A DNA stretch of 64,000 bases from Linyphia triangularis (GCA_963978545.1 OZ021732.1:19885521-19949520), one strand, 5' to 3'. Positions 22,436 through 34,372 are shown, numbered from the stretch's first letter. The notes: generated by a model from the sequence alone, not told the origin. Numbers and translations: made by a program.

Positions 22436-23489
22436 ACAGTTAAAAAAAATTATATTTGCAAACGGGATGATAGGCAAATTATAAAACTGGTTTCAAATCA
22501 ACCTTACTCTGCAAATCAGATCAAAAATATAATTGCCATTCAAGCTTCATAGGAAACTGTACGGAGAATTGCAGAATGCGGATTTGTAAAAAAAATCTAA
22601 GCTTTAACGCAAGTTAACGCAGTCTCACCACAAAGAAGCAAGACTCAGTTGCACATATCATACAGTGACGAATGGCTACAGGTGGTCTTTAGTGATGAAA
22701 AAGACGAAGCCTAGATGGTCCAGAAAGATTTTCCTACTACTGGCATGATCTTCCTAAAGATCCTGTAACTCAGTTCAGCCGAAGTCTAGGTGGAGGTTCA
22801 GGTCATGATTTGAGGGAGGATTTGGATTCAACAGCCAAACTTCCTTGGCGTTTTTAAAGAATAGTAAAATTCTGATGCTTACCAGGCAACTTCAGAAAGT
22901 AACTTACTATTATTTGGGGAGATTTTAAGTGGACCTAACTGGAAATTTCAACAAGACAATGCCTACATCCACACATCCAGGTCAATGAAAGAGTGATTTA
23001 AAGCCAAAATAATCATTGTTCTCGATTGGCCTGCTAATAGTCTTGACTGTAATCCTATTGAAAATGTATAGGGAATTCTCACAAAAGTTGTATACCCTTG
23101 GAAAGCAGTATTCCACCATTTTTGAACTTAAAGAAGCCATTGAAAAGGCGTAGTATGGAATCAAGCCTGAAAACTTGCAAAAACTTGTGCTTTTAATGAA
23201 AAAACGTGTTTTAGATTGGATAAAACAACTTGAAAGCTTAATTGATTATTAAAACTTTTCGCTTACTTATAAAAATTTTAAAAAATAATTTTTGTCTAAA
23301 CTTATGCGCTACGGATTTTTGTCATTTTTGTGACTAATTCGCTACTGATTTGTTTTTCTTTTTCAAATTTCTACTTTGAATGTAATACGTGCATATTATT
23401 AAGTGATATAAAGATTAAATCTTCTGTCTTTCTACTATTTTATAAAACACCAATTTTGTACTGCGTCTAAACTTTTGTGCAGGACTGTA
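22436..23489 (+). mobile_element. Tc1-like transposon relic (DD34E)
   Basis: The plus strand carries a decayed transposase with many stops. The clearest block is WKFQQDNAYIHTSRSMKE, a stop, then IVLDWPANSLDCNPIEN, which includes the second D and the final E with 34 residues between. A C-terminal region follows up to about 23.25 kb. The right terminal repeat is visible as GTCTAAACTTTTGTGCAGGA and on to CTGTA (23465-23489). No matching left repeat is found, so the 5' end is lost. It is a different lineage from the intact DD36E copy. Confidence 0.75.
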
Positions 23490-24250
23490 CTTGTTCTTTC
23501 TTTTATAAAGCTGAGCAATTTCGGCAGAGCTTTCAGTTGTTGCAATTCAAACATGCCTTTAACTTTGGAATATAGTGCTTTATTTGCAAAATTTTATTTT
23601 CCATATCATAGCCGTGGTGAAGTGGCCACTGGTAAATTGTTTTCACCCAAAACACTTCAACCACTTTTTGTGTTTATTAATTAATTTGTGAGGTTTTAAT
23701 TGTGCAGGCACTGGTGGTGCATGACTCAGTTTTTAAAAGTAAAGGGTCCATTACACCTGTTGTGGCACCAGGTAAGGCCAGTCAGATTAGGCTAGGTTGG
23801 TTGGAGCATGGGATGGTTATAAATCAGTAAGACTGCTGCACTGAAGCGAAGAGAAAACCTTTTTGGAAAGTGTATTGGAGTGTCTTTTTTTACTCATGCC
23901 TGGCTGCTGCGGACGGAATTGAGATATGGTATTTTTCATTTTGTAAGGTGTGGAGTTAAATTGATACTTGTATATTTATACCTTTTAAAAAGTGGTGTTT
24001 GAATGTGAATAAAGAAGGATCTTGACCTCTACGATATGCAGACTTTATTTGGAACCAATATATTGTAAAAAAGTCGTAACAAACCCTACTGTCCTCAATA
24101 TCGTTAAAGCCCAGATGTTTTGGGGGAAGGAAAAAAGTTAGGGGATTTTGTCGGTTCAAGGATAGCTTAAAGCGGATGCAAGTCAGATATATTTCGATGC
24201 TGACTGTCGAGCGGGATGCGTTTATGCGACATGGGTCAGAGAGTTGAACT
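23490..24250. other. non-coding stretch
   Basis: It is less AT-rich than its neighbours, but no protein family is recognisable on either strand. A minus-strand frame at 23956-24264 has no known domain. Confidence 0.5.
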
Positions 24251-24264
24251 CCGAAAAGAAACAA

Positions 24265-24442
24265 TGCCGACCAAACGGTATAGTGGTTAGCGTACTAGTT
24301 TCTAGACCGCGAGGTTGCGGGTTCGAGTCCCGTGTTAGGCATGGGTGTTTGTAAATGTATGTTGGCTTGTCTAATGACGAATGTGTCGGCGCATTATAGC
24401 CCTCGTGTTGCTGACGGCGCCAGATAATCTGAAAACAACCAA
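24265..24442 (+). mobile_element. tRNA-derived SINE, family A, copy 2
   Basis: Same head, body and ACAACCAA tail as copy 1. The duplication CCGAAAAGAAACAA occurs at 24251-24264 and 24443-24456. Confidence 0.9.
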
Positions 24443-24480
24443 CCGAAAAGAAACAAATGGTCGCCTGGCAGGACAAAAGG

Positions 24481-24748
24481 GTTCAGCCCTTATTGCTTGT
24501 AGAGCGTAGGTCTTGGTTCAATGAAGGGCGCATGTCCGAAAGCAAAGTAAAAGAGCACATATAGACTTGAAACTAAGTTTTTAAAAGCTGGTGCAACTCT
24601 GAAAAATCCCGAGACTTCACGACTCTCCTTCTGATCCCAGCGATTTTGTCTGCCAACAAGGAATGTTTTGAAGACGCAACATTCTCTCTGACCGGGTGAA
24701 TCTGAGGGTGGAGCCCTTGAGATGTTTCTCGCATTTCAGCAGGAAAGG
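24481..24748 (+). other. possible non-coding first exon with splice donor
   Basis: A segment less AT-rich than its flanks ends in AGGAAAGG followed by GTAAGT (donor at 24749), a near-ideal 5' splice site. No coding frame is convincing, so a 5'UTR or non-coding exon would be the reading. The upstream border is not defined; I start it just after the SINE duplication. Chance is a real alternative. Confidence 0.15.
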
Positions 24749-25206
24749 GTAAGTCCTTCTGGTATTCGTTCTCGCTAGCACAGTTAAATCCGAAAGAGTT
24801 TAATTAGCGTAAAATAAAAAATAATTTGGGTGCTGATTAGTTTAATTTCGAGGACGGCTTTTTACTGTTTTCACGTAGTGAGAAATGAAAACGTTTACAT
24901 TTTCAGTAAATTTAAATTTATCGCGAGTGATATTTTAAATTTAAATGATTTTAATAAGTAATAATTTCCCTAGTTAGATAGTTTAGTTTAATTTTTATTG
25001 AAAACAGAGTTTGAATCATAGTAAATTTTTCGGTTTTGTATGTTATGATATGACAATTCGATGAATCTCTCAACCACCAGCACCATGCCGTATTGTTCCA
25101 TCATGTGTTATCACAATCATTGTGTTGTCTTAAGTATTAATCTTTATTAATCAAGAAAATAAATTATATTATTTAACTTTAAGATAAAGTCTTCCTTGGC
25201 AATCGA

Positions 25207-25387
25207 GCCGACCAAACGGTATAGTGGTTAGCGTGCTAGCTTCTGGACCGCGAGGTTGCGGGTTCGAGTCCCGTGTTGGCATGGGTGTTTGTAAATGTAT
25301 GTTGACTTGTCTAATGACGAAATGTTTCGGCTCATTATAGCCCTCGTGTTGCTGACGGCGCCAGATAATCTGAATACAACCAATCAA
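25207..25387 (+). mobile_element. tRNA-derived SINE, family A, copy 3
   Basis: Full-length family A copy. The duplication TCCTTGGCAATCGA is at 25193-25206 and 25388-25401. Confidence 0.9.
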
Positions 25388-25438
25388 TCCTTGGCAATCG
25401 AATCCTTATTGGGAGCGGGTTACTAATTTCCTTTACAG

Positions 25439-25477
25439 ATTAGGTTCAAGTTGATGTCAGTGCTTCCGCAAGTTCAG
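25439..25477 (+). other. possible 39-nt micro-exon
   Basis: A pyrimidine-rich acceptor (TTTCCTTTACAG) is followed by 39 bases open in all 13 codons (IRFKLMSVLPQVQ) and then a donor (CAG then GTAAAC). The length is a multiple of three, so inclusion would keep frame. It lies about 0.7 kb downstream of the possible exon ending at 24748, on the same strand. No homology is known to me. Confidence 0.22.
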
Positions 25478-25892
25478 GTAAACTTTACACCATTATAATT
25501 CTACTGATGTTTCGGTTTTGTTAATAATTTACCTTCATCTTAGTGAACTTGTTGTTAACCCTTTTTTTAAGACCTATAATGTCAGTGAGACTTGGCACTT
25601 ATTTGAAAATAAAACACATCGCAATGCTAGAAGACAATCGGCACCCAAATATTTAACTAATTTTATCTAGAAGTATTTTGGGCAGAGTGTGCGACCAGGC
25701 TTTACGACAATAACAATGAACCGAGTACATTGTAACAAAAACGAACCTTCATAGGATCACGCTATACACAGGGTTTTCTAACTATAGCACAGGGTTTGCA
25801 GAAAATAACGAAAGTAGAAGCTATTTCCGTTGTGTCATCCCTCGTATACTTGTATGTATAAGCCTTTAGAAACTCATAACAAAAAGACTCAC

Positions 25893-26249
25893 CACCGATC
25901 AAACGGTATAGTGGTTAGCGTGCTAGCTTCTAGACCACGAGTTGCGGGTTCGAGTCCCGCGTAAAGCTTGGCGTCCACTAGAGCTGAGAAAAGCAGAGCG
26001 GAGTGGACTAGAGCCAATTACAAGGCTGCCAACGTCTACTCTAGCACGAGCCTCGTGCTACAATGGAAGTTGACTGTCTTGTAATTGGCTCTTATCTAAT
26101 CCAATCCACTCCGCTCTGCTTAGCGATAGTGGACGCCAAGCTTAAGGCATGGGTGTTTGTAAATGAATGTTGGCTTGTCTAATGACGAATGTTTCGGCGC
26201 ATTATAGCTCTCGTGTTGCTGACAGCGCCAGATAATCTGAAAACAACCA
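25893..26249 (+). mobile_element. tRNA-derived SINE, family A, copy 4, split by a MITE
   Basis: The duplication AACAAAAAGACTCAC brackets it (25878-25892 and 26250-26264). The head is interrupted just after the B box by the 178-bp fold-back at 25965-26142; the SINE body then resumes in register. Confidence 0.88.
25965..26142. mobile_element. 178-bp fold-back MITE inside the SINE
   Basis: Terminal repeats AGCTTGGCGTCCACTA are perfect for 16 bp and continue imperfectly for about 60 bp per side, so nearly the whole element folds on itself. It is flanked by TAA (25962-25964 and 26143-26145). The 3-bp TAA duplication points to the PIF/Harbinger class, though the ends differ from the Harbinger element at 3.4 kb. 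Confidence 0.8.
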
Positions 26250-26264
26250 AACAAAAAGACTCAC

Positions 26265-27401
26265 GCAAAAAAAGAATGTTATTTTAGTAGATAAAGCAGC
26301 AATGGCGATCAAGCATGGAAGCTGCTGTGCACGTGTTGTTGGACACCTCCATATAATTTACATTTCTGGACTGTGTTAAAATTGTTCGTACCCTACTGCA
26401 TTAATCCCTTTATAAAATGTGTTCAAGAACTTCACCCTCCTCAAATAAAATCTTTTGAATTTCAGTTCCTTGAAAGACTTAAGATTGAAAATGCTTATCC
26501 CTGGAATATTTTGCAGAAAGATGAGGTCCATTTTCAAGTAAATAGTCCCGTAAACACACGTAACTGCTACATTTAAGCAAAATATGTTTTTAGCGTTATC
26601 CATGAAATTCCCATGCATTCACATAAAGCTTCCGTCTGATATGCATTTGCAGCAGTTTTTTAATTGGTTTATGTGATTCATTAAGATTAAGAAATAGCAA
26701 GATATATCGCATGCACCGTAATTATGCTCATTTTGATTTATATTAAAGTGAATGTACAGGTACACACTCCAAATATCGCAAAGTAGGTCCAAAAGTGATT
26801 TAAGCTTTTTTTTTTTTTTTTTTAAATTCGAGATGGAATTTTTGTAAGATAATGGTATCACCTGAAAGCTAGTAGGATATTTTATTAGTTTGAGTGCTCT
26901 TTTATTCTGTAATTAAATAACCCAATAAGCTTTTTATCTTAAGAATCATGTTATTAGCACGTAGAAATTAATTTAAATTACTTAGATGTTTTGAAGTCAA
27001 ATTTATTGGAAAACAAAATAAATTTTGTCAGATATTTAGAGACAAAATTTTTTGAAAAATTATAATTGTATTGTAAAAAAACAATACATTATAACTTGAT
27101 AGAGGGTCAAAATATTAAAAATGATATTAAGAACCATAATTTGAGTAATGAATGCTCAAAAATGTGTTAATTAATAATTTCAATGTTAATTAACTAATTA
27201 ATAATTTCAATTTTAAGTAACTAATTAATTTTTGAGTAAAAGTAAACTTTTTAAATGTAATTATTACTTATTATGTACTTTTAAGTGCAAAAATTAAGAT
27301 TTATAATTAAAAAGAATTTCAAGCATGTACATACTCCTTAAAAATTGATGGAATCTATCTACAACAGTATGCCATATCTTAGCACTATGTAAGACATCTC
27401 G
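26265..27401. other. AT-rich non-coding stretch
   Basis: No gene or repeat family is recognised. ORFs are short and overlap on opposite strands. Confidence 0.6.
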
Positions 27402-27412
27402 TATAGTTACAT

Positions 27413-27593
27413 GGCCGATCAAACGGTATAGTGATTAGCGTGCTAGCTTCTAGACCGCGAGGTAGCGGGTTCGAGTCCCGTGTAAGGCATGGATGTTTGT
27501 AAATGTATGTTGGCTTGTCTAATGACGAATGTTACGGCGCATTATAGCCCTCATGTTGATGACGGCTCCATATAATCTGAAAATAACCAACCA
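27413..27593 (+). mobile_element. tRNA-derived SINE, family A, copy 5
   Basis: A somewhat diverged copy (start GGCCGATC, several substitutions in the body). The duplication TATAGTTACAT is at 27402-27412 and 27594-27604. Confidence 0.88.
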
Positions 27594-27695
27594 TATAGTT
27601 ACATTTGCGAAACTGTTAATCAGTAAGCACTTTATAAAAGTATGTTTATTAGAAGGTGCTTTGGGCTATCTTTTAGCAAAATATCGGTCACCATA

Positions 27696-27838
27696 ATACA
27701 AGGCATGGAACATTTGTACATGAGTGATCTAAATTGCACCATTTATCGTGACAACATCTTGAATTTTCCCGATCTAAGAGATGCAATCCAGCGATCAATT
27801 CGTAACATTCTAGAAAATGCACTTCTAGCTTTTGATTA
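27696..27838 (+). pseudogene. possible transposase C-terminal relic
   Basis: The frame reads FPDLRDAIQRSIRNILENAL before a stop. The pattern (acidic Leu-Arg helix, then an Ile-rich helix ending near the stop) resembles the tail of some mariner-like transposases, where this helix follows the last catalytic residue. No catalytic residues remain, so the call is weak. Confidence 0.25.
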
Positions 27839-27839
27839 A

Positions 27840-28722
27840 TTGGAAAATACATTATGATGATAATATTTGAGGGTAAAACTTGATTTTAACCCGATGTGAA
27901 TTTGGTAACTATTTGCTAGAAAGGATATAAATGGACATGTTCTTCTTTATACTACAATAAATTTTTAAAAATTTTCTTCCACAAGTTTTCTTTTAAAATG
28001 GATTTCAAATTGTACCTTTTAATTGTAATTACACTGTATAGTATCTTTATAAGTAATGCTTCAAGGTAATGGTAAAATGCATACATTTGAATATTTTCAT
28101 CAGAAATACATTCACTTAAACATTTTTTCACTCAAGCTGTATTAAAAATATACTTTATTAAATCTTAATTATTACCAAGAAATCACTTGTATATGAAACG
28201 AAAAAATATTTCAATCTTTATTTATAATAATTAAAAGCTTTAATGGCTATCAGTAATAAAGTTATCATAATTATCTCCGTATCTTAAAAACAAACATTCT
28301 TATAAAACAAAAAGTATTTTTATTCAGATCCTAAAAGACTGAAAACGTCCAATTAACTTTTTTTCTGATAACTGCTATTTTAAACAGAATTAGTTTTCTT
28401 TATGGTCTAGAATAGGATACCTATCTAATTTATTTATTAAGGCTCCGATACAAAATATTTTCATGTTTTTTTTTTTGTTTTTTTTTCTTGTTTTTTTTTT
28501 CTTTTTTAGGTTGTAAGTTATTTCTCAAATTTATTGTGTATGAAATTTAATTAGCACAATGAACTTTTTAGATACAAATTTTGATCTCACATTTCAAGCA
28601 GTGCTAAATGAAATAATTGTAAAACTTTAAGAAAATTAGCATTCAACTGAAAATTCCGACGTGAAAAATGCAAATAAAGAACATGCTATAGAAATATTAA
28701 AGAATGATGTTTCATTATGTTG
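27840..28722. other. AT-rich non-coding stretch
   Basis: No gene is visible; it includes interrupted T-runs around 28470-28510. Confidence 0.6.
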
Positions 28723-28740
28723 CAGTGCGTCCCAAAAGTT

Positions 28741-28743
28741 TAT

Positions 28744-28800
<57 letters not shown>
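28741..28800. repeat. (TA)n microsatellite next to a Tc1 terminal repeat
   Basis: TA units begin right where the left terminal repeat of the relic ends, and a T-run (28801-28816) follows. Confidence 0.9.
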
Positions 28801-28816
<16 letters not shown>

Positions 28817-28984
28817 ACAAATTGAGAAAGATGAGTAATAATTTCAAAGTCATTTTTAATGATAAATAACATCAAGACAGTGATAATAACATACGAAAAT
28901 AATATCACCCAATCACAGACTATGTGATAAAAATTAAATATTACTGCTCAAAGTTTATAGACAGCTCCGACTTCTTTTTTCCTT

Positions 28985-29956
28985 GAACATTCAAATTTTT
29001 ATCCATTTTTCCGAATCACTTCAAAAACTCGATCAAGCATTCTCAAAACAAGAGTTTGAAAAAATTCTGATTTTAGAGAAAATCAACTTCGTTCAATTTG
29101 CAGCTTTAGAATTTGAACTGTCTCAAATTGAAGCTCATTAGCATATTCTCTCTAGCTAATATAATCCAGAGAAGTTCTCCATTGGGTTTAGGTCAGGACC
29201 TAGGGCTGGCCAGTTCATAGCAATTACTTTGTTTTGTCTAAACCATTGCATGACACGTAGATGTATTAATTGTCTTGCTGATATATCCATTTGTCCCCAC
29301 CTAGCAACTTTCCAAATGGAAGTAACTGTACTTTGAGCGCGTTCTGGTAATCTTCGGAACATTGACGACCTTTTAAAAAAGCAATATCGGTAGTTCCATT
29401 ATAAGAAATTGCTTTCCACACCATGAGTGAACCCTCTCCTTGTTGTTTAATAAAACAAAGTTTGTGGCTCCTTGTGAATACCGTGCCAGCAATATGCCCA
29501 ACCATGGGGATCATTTAATTTAAACTTCTTTTCATCACTGAACAGAACACTCAATTCAGATGATTTCGGGCCCACTGAACACGAGTGTCTTTATTCCGTT
29601 TTGTAAACATTGGCGAACGAGGCATTTTACGCTAATAAAGAAATTTACTTGCCTGCATTCGTTCATGTACCGTGGATTTTGATGCTGCAAAGGTCACTTC
29701 TCTTGAAATTGACCGTACGGACAGGTTCTGAGTTGAAACTAATCTCAAAATCTCTGTCTTGTCGTTTAGTTTTCTTTTGTCACTCAGATCGGGATTTTTT
29801 TTTCAAAATTGTCACCTATTGACAGAATTCGGTAAATACCAACCATGCTACTTTCAATTTTTCTTGCAATGTCTAGTACTTTCATTCCACGAGCTTTCAA
29901 ACGATAGATTTGAAAAATGTCCTTTTTGGAAAACGTTGCTGCACGTTGCGAGGCAT
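28985..29956 (-). pseudogene. Tc1-like transposase relic
   Basis: Starting from the ATG at 29956 (MPRNVQQRFPKRT), the minus strand carries in order: a helix-turn-helix region (LKARGMKVLDIARKI); a block with CFIKQQGEGSLMVWKAIS; YQQDN with the second catalytic D near 29.26 kb; MNWPALGPDLNPMEN with the final E; and a tail MLDRVFEVIRK near 29.0 kb. Stops and frameshifts separate the blocks, so it is non-functional. It is distinct from both the intact DD36E copy and the relic at 22.4 kb. Confidence 0.75.
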
Positions 29957-30169
29957 CTTTGCAATCAGTCTAAAAGGAAAGATAGATTCGGTTTTTTTTT
30001 GTTTTTTTTTCTTATCTTGGGAAACTATTACATAACAAGTACATGACCATGGAATATGCAAATTTTGGCTCTCAGTACCTAAATCAGCTTTTAACACCAG
30101 TTGTCTACACATTCTTTGGACAGCATTTTTTTGTTTAAATTTTTTTTAATTAAATCTATGACTGTTTAA

Positions 30170-31104
30170 CCCCTTGCCTGTGGAATATATTTCAGAAAAA
30201 CGTGCCAAAAATGGAGAAGAAAAAAATAATTATCTTTAATTTTGTTCGTTGTTGTCATTAAAATGTTAGAAATAGATTATTTTTTTTTAATAAATGAAGT
30301 AACTTCGATATTCAATATTTTCACATTTATGGGAAATGCAACGGATTACAGTAATTTTTGCTCAAATTATAGCAAACTAAATCAAATGACAAAATTTCAA
30401 AGAAAAATATAATGAACTAATACAACAATATTTTTTTATCAGCTGTCATGAATTCCATGTCCCTTAGATTTCTTTGAATCTCACAAATCCTTTGTTGGTA
30501 GGTCCAGGTTGAGGTTTAACAGCGCAAGGGCAACACGAGGGACATACTACCGAACCGAGTTCAGGCTTCACGTAATTAAAGCACCGATTTTTCTATCACT
30601 CGAACTCAGGTCGGGCATTCGAAAATGAGGAACTTGCACAAAAGAGGAAAATGAATATTTTTTTGTATTTTCTAGTGTTACTCAAAGAATATATTTGAGC
30701 AGTGCAATTATTTATCTTCATGCTTTCAATTAATCAAAAATCAAGTTTGAAATCAAAGCAATAGTCAAGAGACCAAAAACGCATAAATAACCATGGCGTA
30801 GTTACGCATAGATTCAATCAAAAATCCGAAGAGGAGCCTCGTCTAAAACAGATTTTAGACTGGTTCATCATCTGCGCATTGAAGTCACACGCAAAAGTAT
30901 ATTTTCCCCACCAAATCGCAAAGTGAAAAACTAAATATTTTTTTTTTTCCACTATCTATCCGAGCTCAAATTTTTGAAAGAAGAATATTGTTTTTCATGA
31001 TTTTTTCTCTACTTTTACTTAAAAAGTAAAAGCAAAAAACGTGAAAGTTCCTCATTGGCGCACTTGCGTTGCCCAAAATGAGTTCGGGCGTCACAGGCAA
31101 GGGG
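30170..31104. mobile_element. TTAA-flanked piggyBac-type element, 935 bp
   Basis: Terminal repeats CCCCTTGCCTGTG occur at both ends and TTAA sits at each border (30166-30169 and 31105-31108). No transposase is visible, so it is non-autonomous. It interrupts the Tc1-like relic. Confidence 0.82.
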
Positions 31105-32141
31105 TTAAAGTTGTCTGAATATTTTATTATTTGTGTTACCATAATACACATTTGTATAATTTATTTCGTCTTCTTACTCGTTTAGTTAGCTCTTAAATCC
31201 AAAACACCCGTTTTCTATAAACGTTTGGGACGCCGTGTACATCTTGGAAAACAATGAAATAAGCATATACGGTAACTTGTATAGAAACGACGGGGTGTAG
31301 AAAAAAGCTTAAACCATAAAACACCAGCACCTTCATATTAAAACGCAAACATTTAATACCATAGTGAAATTAAATTTAAAAAAAAAGGTCAAACAATTAC
31401 CAAAAAAATATCAAAGTAATATCTATCACATTAGAATATATTTACTGTAATTGGTTGTCTGTAAATAGTTAACAGCTTTCTACGGAAGTGACAAGGTTGT
31501 GGTTGATAACTGCAGGTTTAAAGACTGGTCGAGTTTCGATCTATCTTTCATCAAAAGCTATGCAAACTGAAAAAATAAGTGTCATTTGTAAACAAAACAC
31601 TTTGGTGCAAACTGAAATATTCTATGACATTTATTATAAATAAATATATAGCCATCGTTCGTATTTTTTGCATACTGTACGTGCTGTGTAAGATTCCACT
31701 GCGGTTTTTTCTGTGATAATGCGATGCGATAAAATTTTATTCATTTTTTTTTTTTTTTTTTTTTTTTTATATGTTTTTAATGTAAACTTTTGAAAACATT
31801 AAGAATTTTTTAAAAATAAATGGGTGTATGATTATCTGAAGATTTGTTTCATGGCGATTAGATGAAATTACACAACTCAAAAATGATTTTTAAAGCAGTG
31901 TTATTTGAATGAGTTTTAAATACGCCTAAATCCATTCCGGAAAACGGTTATTTAAGAAGAAAAACCTTTTTTTGTCTGTTATTGATTCAACAAAATATGG
32001 CAACATGTAAGAATAGGGCATATGCTTGGTTGTACGCAATAAGAATATTAAAGTTTCTTTTTTAGTTGACTAACATGTTTCAATTAGTTTTTTTTACCCC
32101 AGTTGTAAAATTAAATTTAAGCAATGCCAATTTTGAAAGAA

Positions 32142-32162
32142 AGCCCACTAATATAGTGGGCT
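32142..32162. repeat. 9-bp hairpin
   Basis: AGCCCACTA, a 3-nt loop, then TAGTGGGCT: a perfect stem. No T-run follows that would suggest a terminator. Confidence 0.6.
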
Positions 32163-32267
32163 GCAATTAATCATCCACTATAATCTTGAACTCATAAGTA
32201 ATAGTTGACATTATGTATATATATATTCTCATAAAGTTTAAAAGTTAATCACAGATGCATATCATGT

Positions 32268-32297
32268 GGTCACCCGATATGTTTTTATCGGGTGACC
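32268..32297. repeat. 12-bp hairpin with outer arms
   Basis: GGTCACCCGATA and TATCGGGTGACC form a perfect 12-bp stem with a 6-nt loop. Outside it, ATATATTCTCA near 32221 and TGAGAATATAT near 32302 form a second pair of arms. It may be the end of a fold-back element. Confidence 0.55.
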
Positions 32298-32386
32298 AAA
32301 AGTGAGAATATATCAAAGTGAGAGTACAACTGTGAAATTTGTTGAATAAGAAATTTAAATAGGGGTTTCAAATATTTGCACACGAC

Positions 32387-32705
32387 CTAAGTCTAGACGA
32401 ACAAATGATTCCTTATAGAGTAAAACATTCTGCAAAAATTTTCCTAAAAGGAAAACCTGTAAGGTTCGGTTATAAAGCTTGAACCCTTGCAACACGTGAT
32501 GGTTTTTGCGAAGATGGATTTTGTTAGATCATATACTGGTAGACCAAGCAAACTAAGTCTTTCTTTGGTAGTACAAAATCAAAAAGGACATTTTCTTATA
32601 CGATCAATTGACAACAAAAGACTACGCAGTAAACATTGTCACAATGAACTATATATCGCTGTAATAGTTGTGAAGTGGCCTTACACCAATAATGTAGTCA
32701 ATATT
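32387..32705 (+). pseudogene. piggyBac transposase relic
   Basis: The plus strand reads LSLDEQMIPYRVKHSAKIFL then KGKPVRFGYKA, a stop, and TLATRDGF. This is the conserved piggyBac segment containing the DE(Q/S)M catalytic aspartate and the KP-hydrophobic-G-x-K block. YTGRPSKLSLSLVV continues in the next frame, matching the E/D-x-YTG block. The DNFF block that follows in the family is not clear. The copy is frameshifted and truncated. Its presence fits the several TTAA-flanked short elements nearby, though I cannot say that it is their source. Confidence 0.65.
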
Positions 32706-34163
32706 TTCATACAAAGTAAGACATATTAAATAAATGTATGTACTTGCATAGTACCAGAAGTCTATATTTTTTAAAAAAAGCTTTAAATTATCACCTACGG
32801 TTAATTACAGTCGTTGAGTATTCAACATTAACGGAATATGAAATTCTTGAAAACCGCATATTTAAATTCGGTTTTACGCTGACGTTGCGCCAACGCAACA
32901 GTCATTTTCTCTAAAGGTAATTAAAATATTCCAACTTTTTCTTTAAATATGTTATATTTGACCCTAAAATCACAATTGTTATAAGTACTGACCATGATTT
33001 TTAAGGATTTCGAGTTTTGGCGGTTAATGGTTAAACTCAAGTCATCAAATATGTGTATTATCATTGTGGAATATTTGCAATCTACAATGACAACATTTCG
33101 TAACATAAAACAACTATACTAGAGCCAATTTCAAGGGAGAAGGACTTATAGATTGATTTTTAAAGGAACTCCACTGATTTTGAAGTAGAGAATGGGCGAA
33201 ACCCTTAATTTTAAAATCATCCATACATAGAACACGATTCCCATTGTGTCTATTTATTTTTGATAGCAGAAATTACGTAGTTACCGATGCTGGGAATTGA
33301 ACTGAAATAAACTTATATTGGTATATATAAAAATATGTATGTATTTTATTTCTACTTATCACATAGAGATATAACATTGTATCACAACAGATTAAAAAGT
33401 ATGTGAATGTTTTCTTAACGAATTAAGGAATAGCAGACGTACGTAAAAGAACACGCCGTTACCTCCTACAATAAATAACTTTTTAATTGCTAAACTTGCA
33501 CTAAAACTGTACGTGAAATTTTAAAGTATTAGCCATAGCTCTAAATACATATAAAAAAATTATATCTGTAAATCAAAACTAATTCTATTTACAACGTTAC
33601 AAAATAGCCAGGTTGTTAATTTATTATATTTAAACTAAGCAACAACCTTAAAAGAACTATTGATTTACTTCACTCATAATCTTTAAAAGTAGTTATTTTA
33701 ATAGTTAACCCTTTCACAATCCAATAATCAAAATAAGAAGCATTAAACCAGTAAGTTAAATTCCTGCATATCATTCCTAATTTATATTCTGCAAGAGAAA
33801 CATCAATTTCTTCACTCAGTTCTGCATTTTTGGAAACTTGTTACCCACTGCCGAAACGTGATATGACAGTTAAGCAGATAGAAAACTGAATATTAAGATA
33901 GTTTGGCAGGAAAAGATAAGTATGAAAAAGAAAAATTATTATGTGAAAGGTACTCAATCGAGTTTTAACATTTCAAAATAGTTAAATTCATGGTATTAAA
34001 TAGTTTTAAAAATATTTATTTTTTAAAATATGTAAATATATTGTAGAAATTGAATCTTTACAAAATTGGTTATCTATTAGTAAATGCGAATACAAATAGT
34101 ATAGTGCTTCATATATAGTAAAGTGAAAATTTTTTTAAGTGATAGCATAAGTGCGTTTTGATA
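32706..34163. other. AT-rich non-coding stretch
   Basis: No gene or repeat family is recognised. Confidence 0.6.
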
Positions 34164-34167
34164 TTAA

Positions 34168-34304
34168 CCCACTGACGATCACGCACGTATATATGTCATT
34201 TGATCCCCAGTTTTTCCAGCAATACAGAACATTTTAAAATTTATAAATAAAATTTAAAATAAAATATTTTTTTAGGATGATAGTTTATAGTCCATCTAAA
34301 ACAA

Positions 34305-34372
<68 letters not shown>

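Larger units (their letters stand above)
28723..31239 (-). mobile_element. Tc1-like transposon relic with nested TTAA element
   Basis: The left end CAGTGCGTCCCAAAAGTTTA (28723 on) is matched on the opposite strand by the right end CACGGCGTCCCAAACGTTTA (finishing at 31237, with TA at 31238-31239). Between them is a minus-strand transposase relic (28985-29956). A TTAA-flanked element (30170-31104) interrupts the distance from the gene to the right end. Without that insert the copy is about 1.6 kb, a normal Tc1 size. The left TA has decayed to TG. Confidence 0.75.
31240..32386. other. AT-rich stretch with two hairpins
   Basis: No gene is visible. It contains a 25-nt T-run (31744-31768) and two short perfect hairpins listed separately. 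Confidence 0.6.

Noticed and set aside
28636..28908. 90-codon ORF with a YIYIYI run
   Set aside because: It is a translation of the (TA)n tract across a transposon end.
33711..33760. TTAACCCTTTCACAATCC as the end of a TTAA element
   Set aside because: No matching inverted end with TTAA was found within 2 kb on either side.
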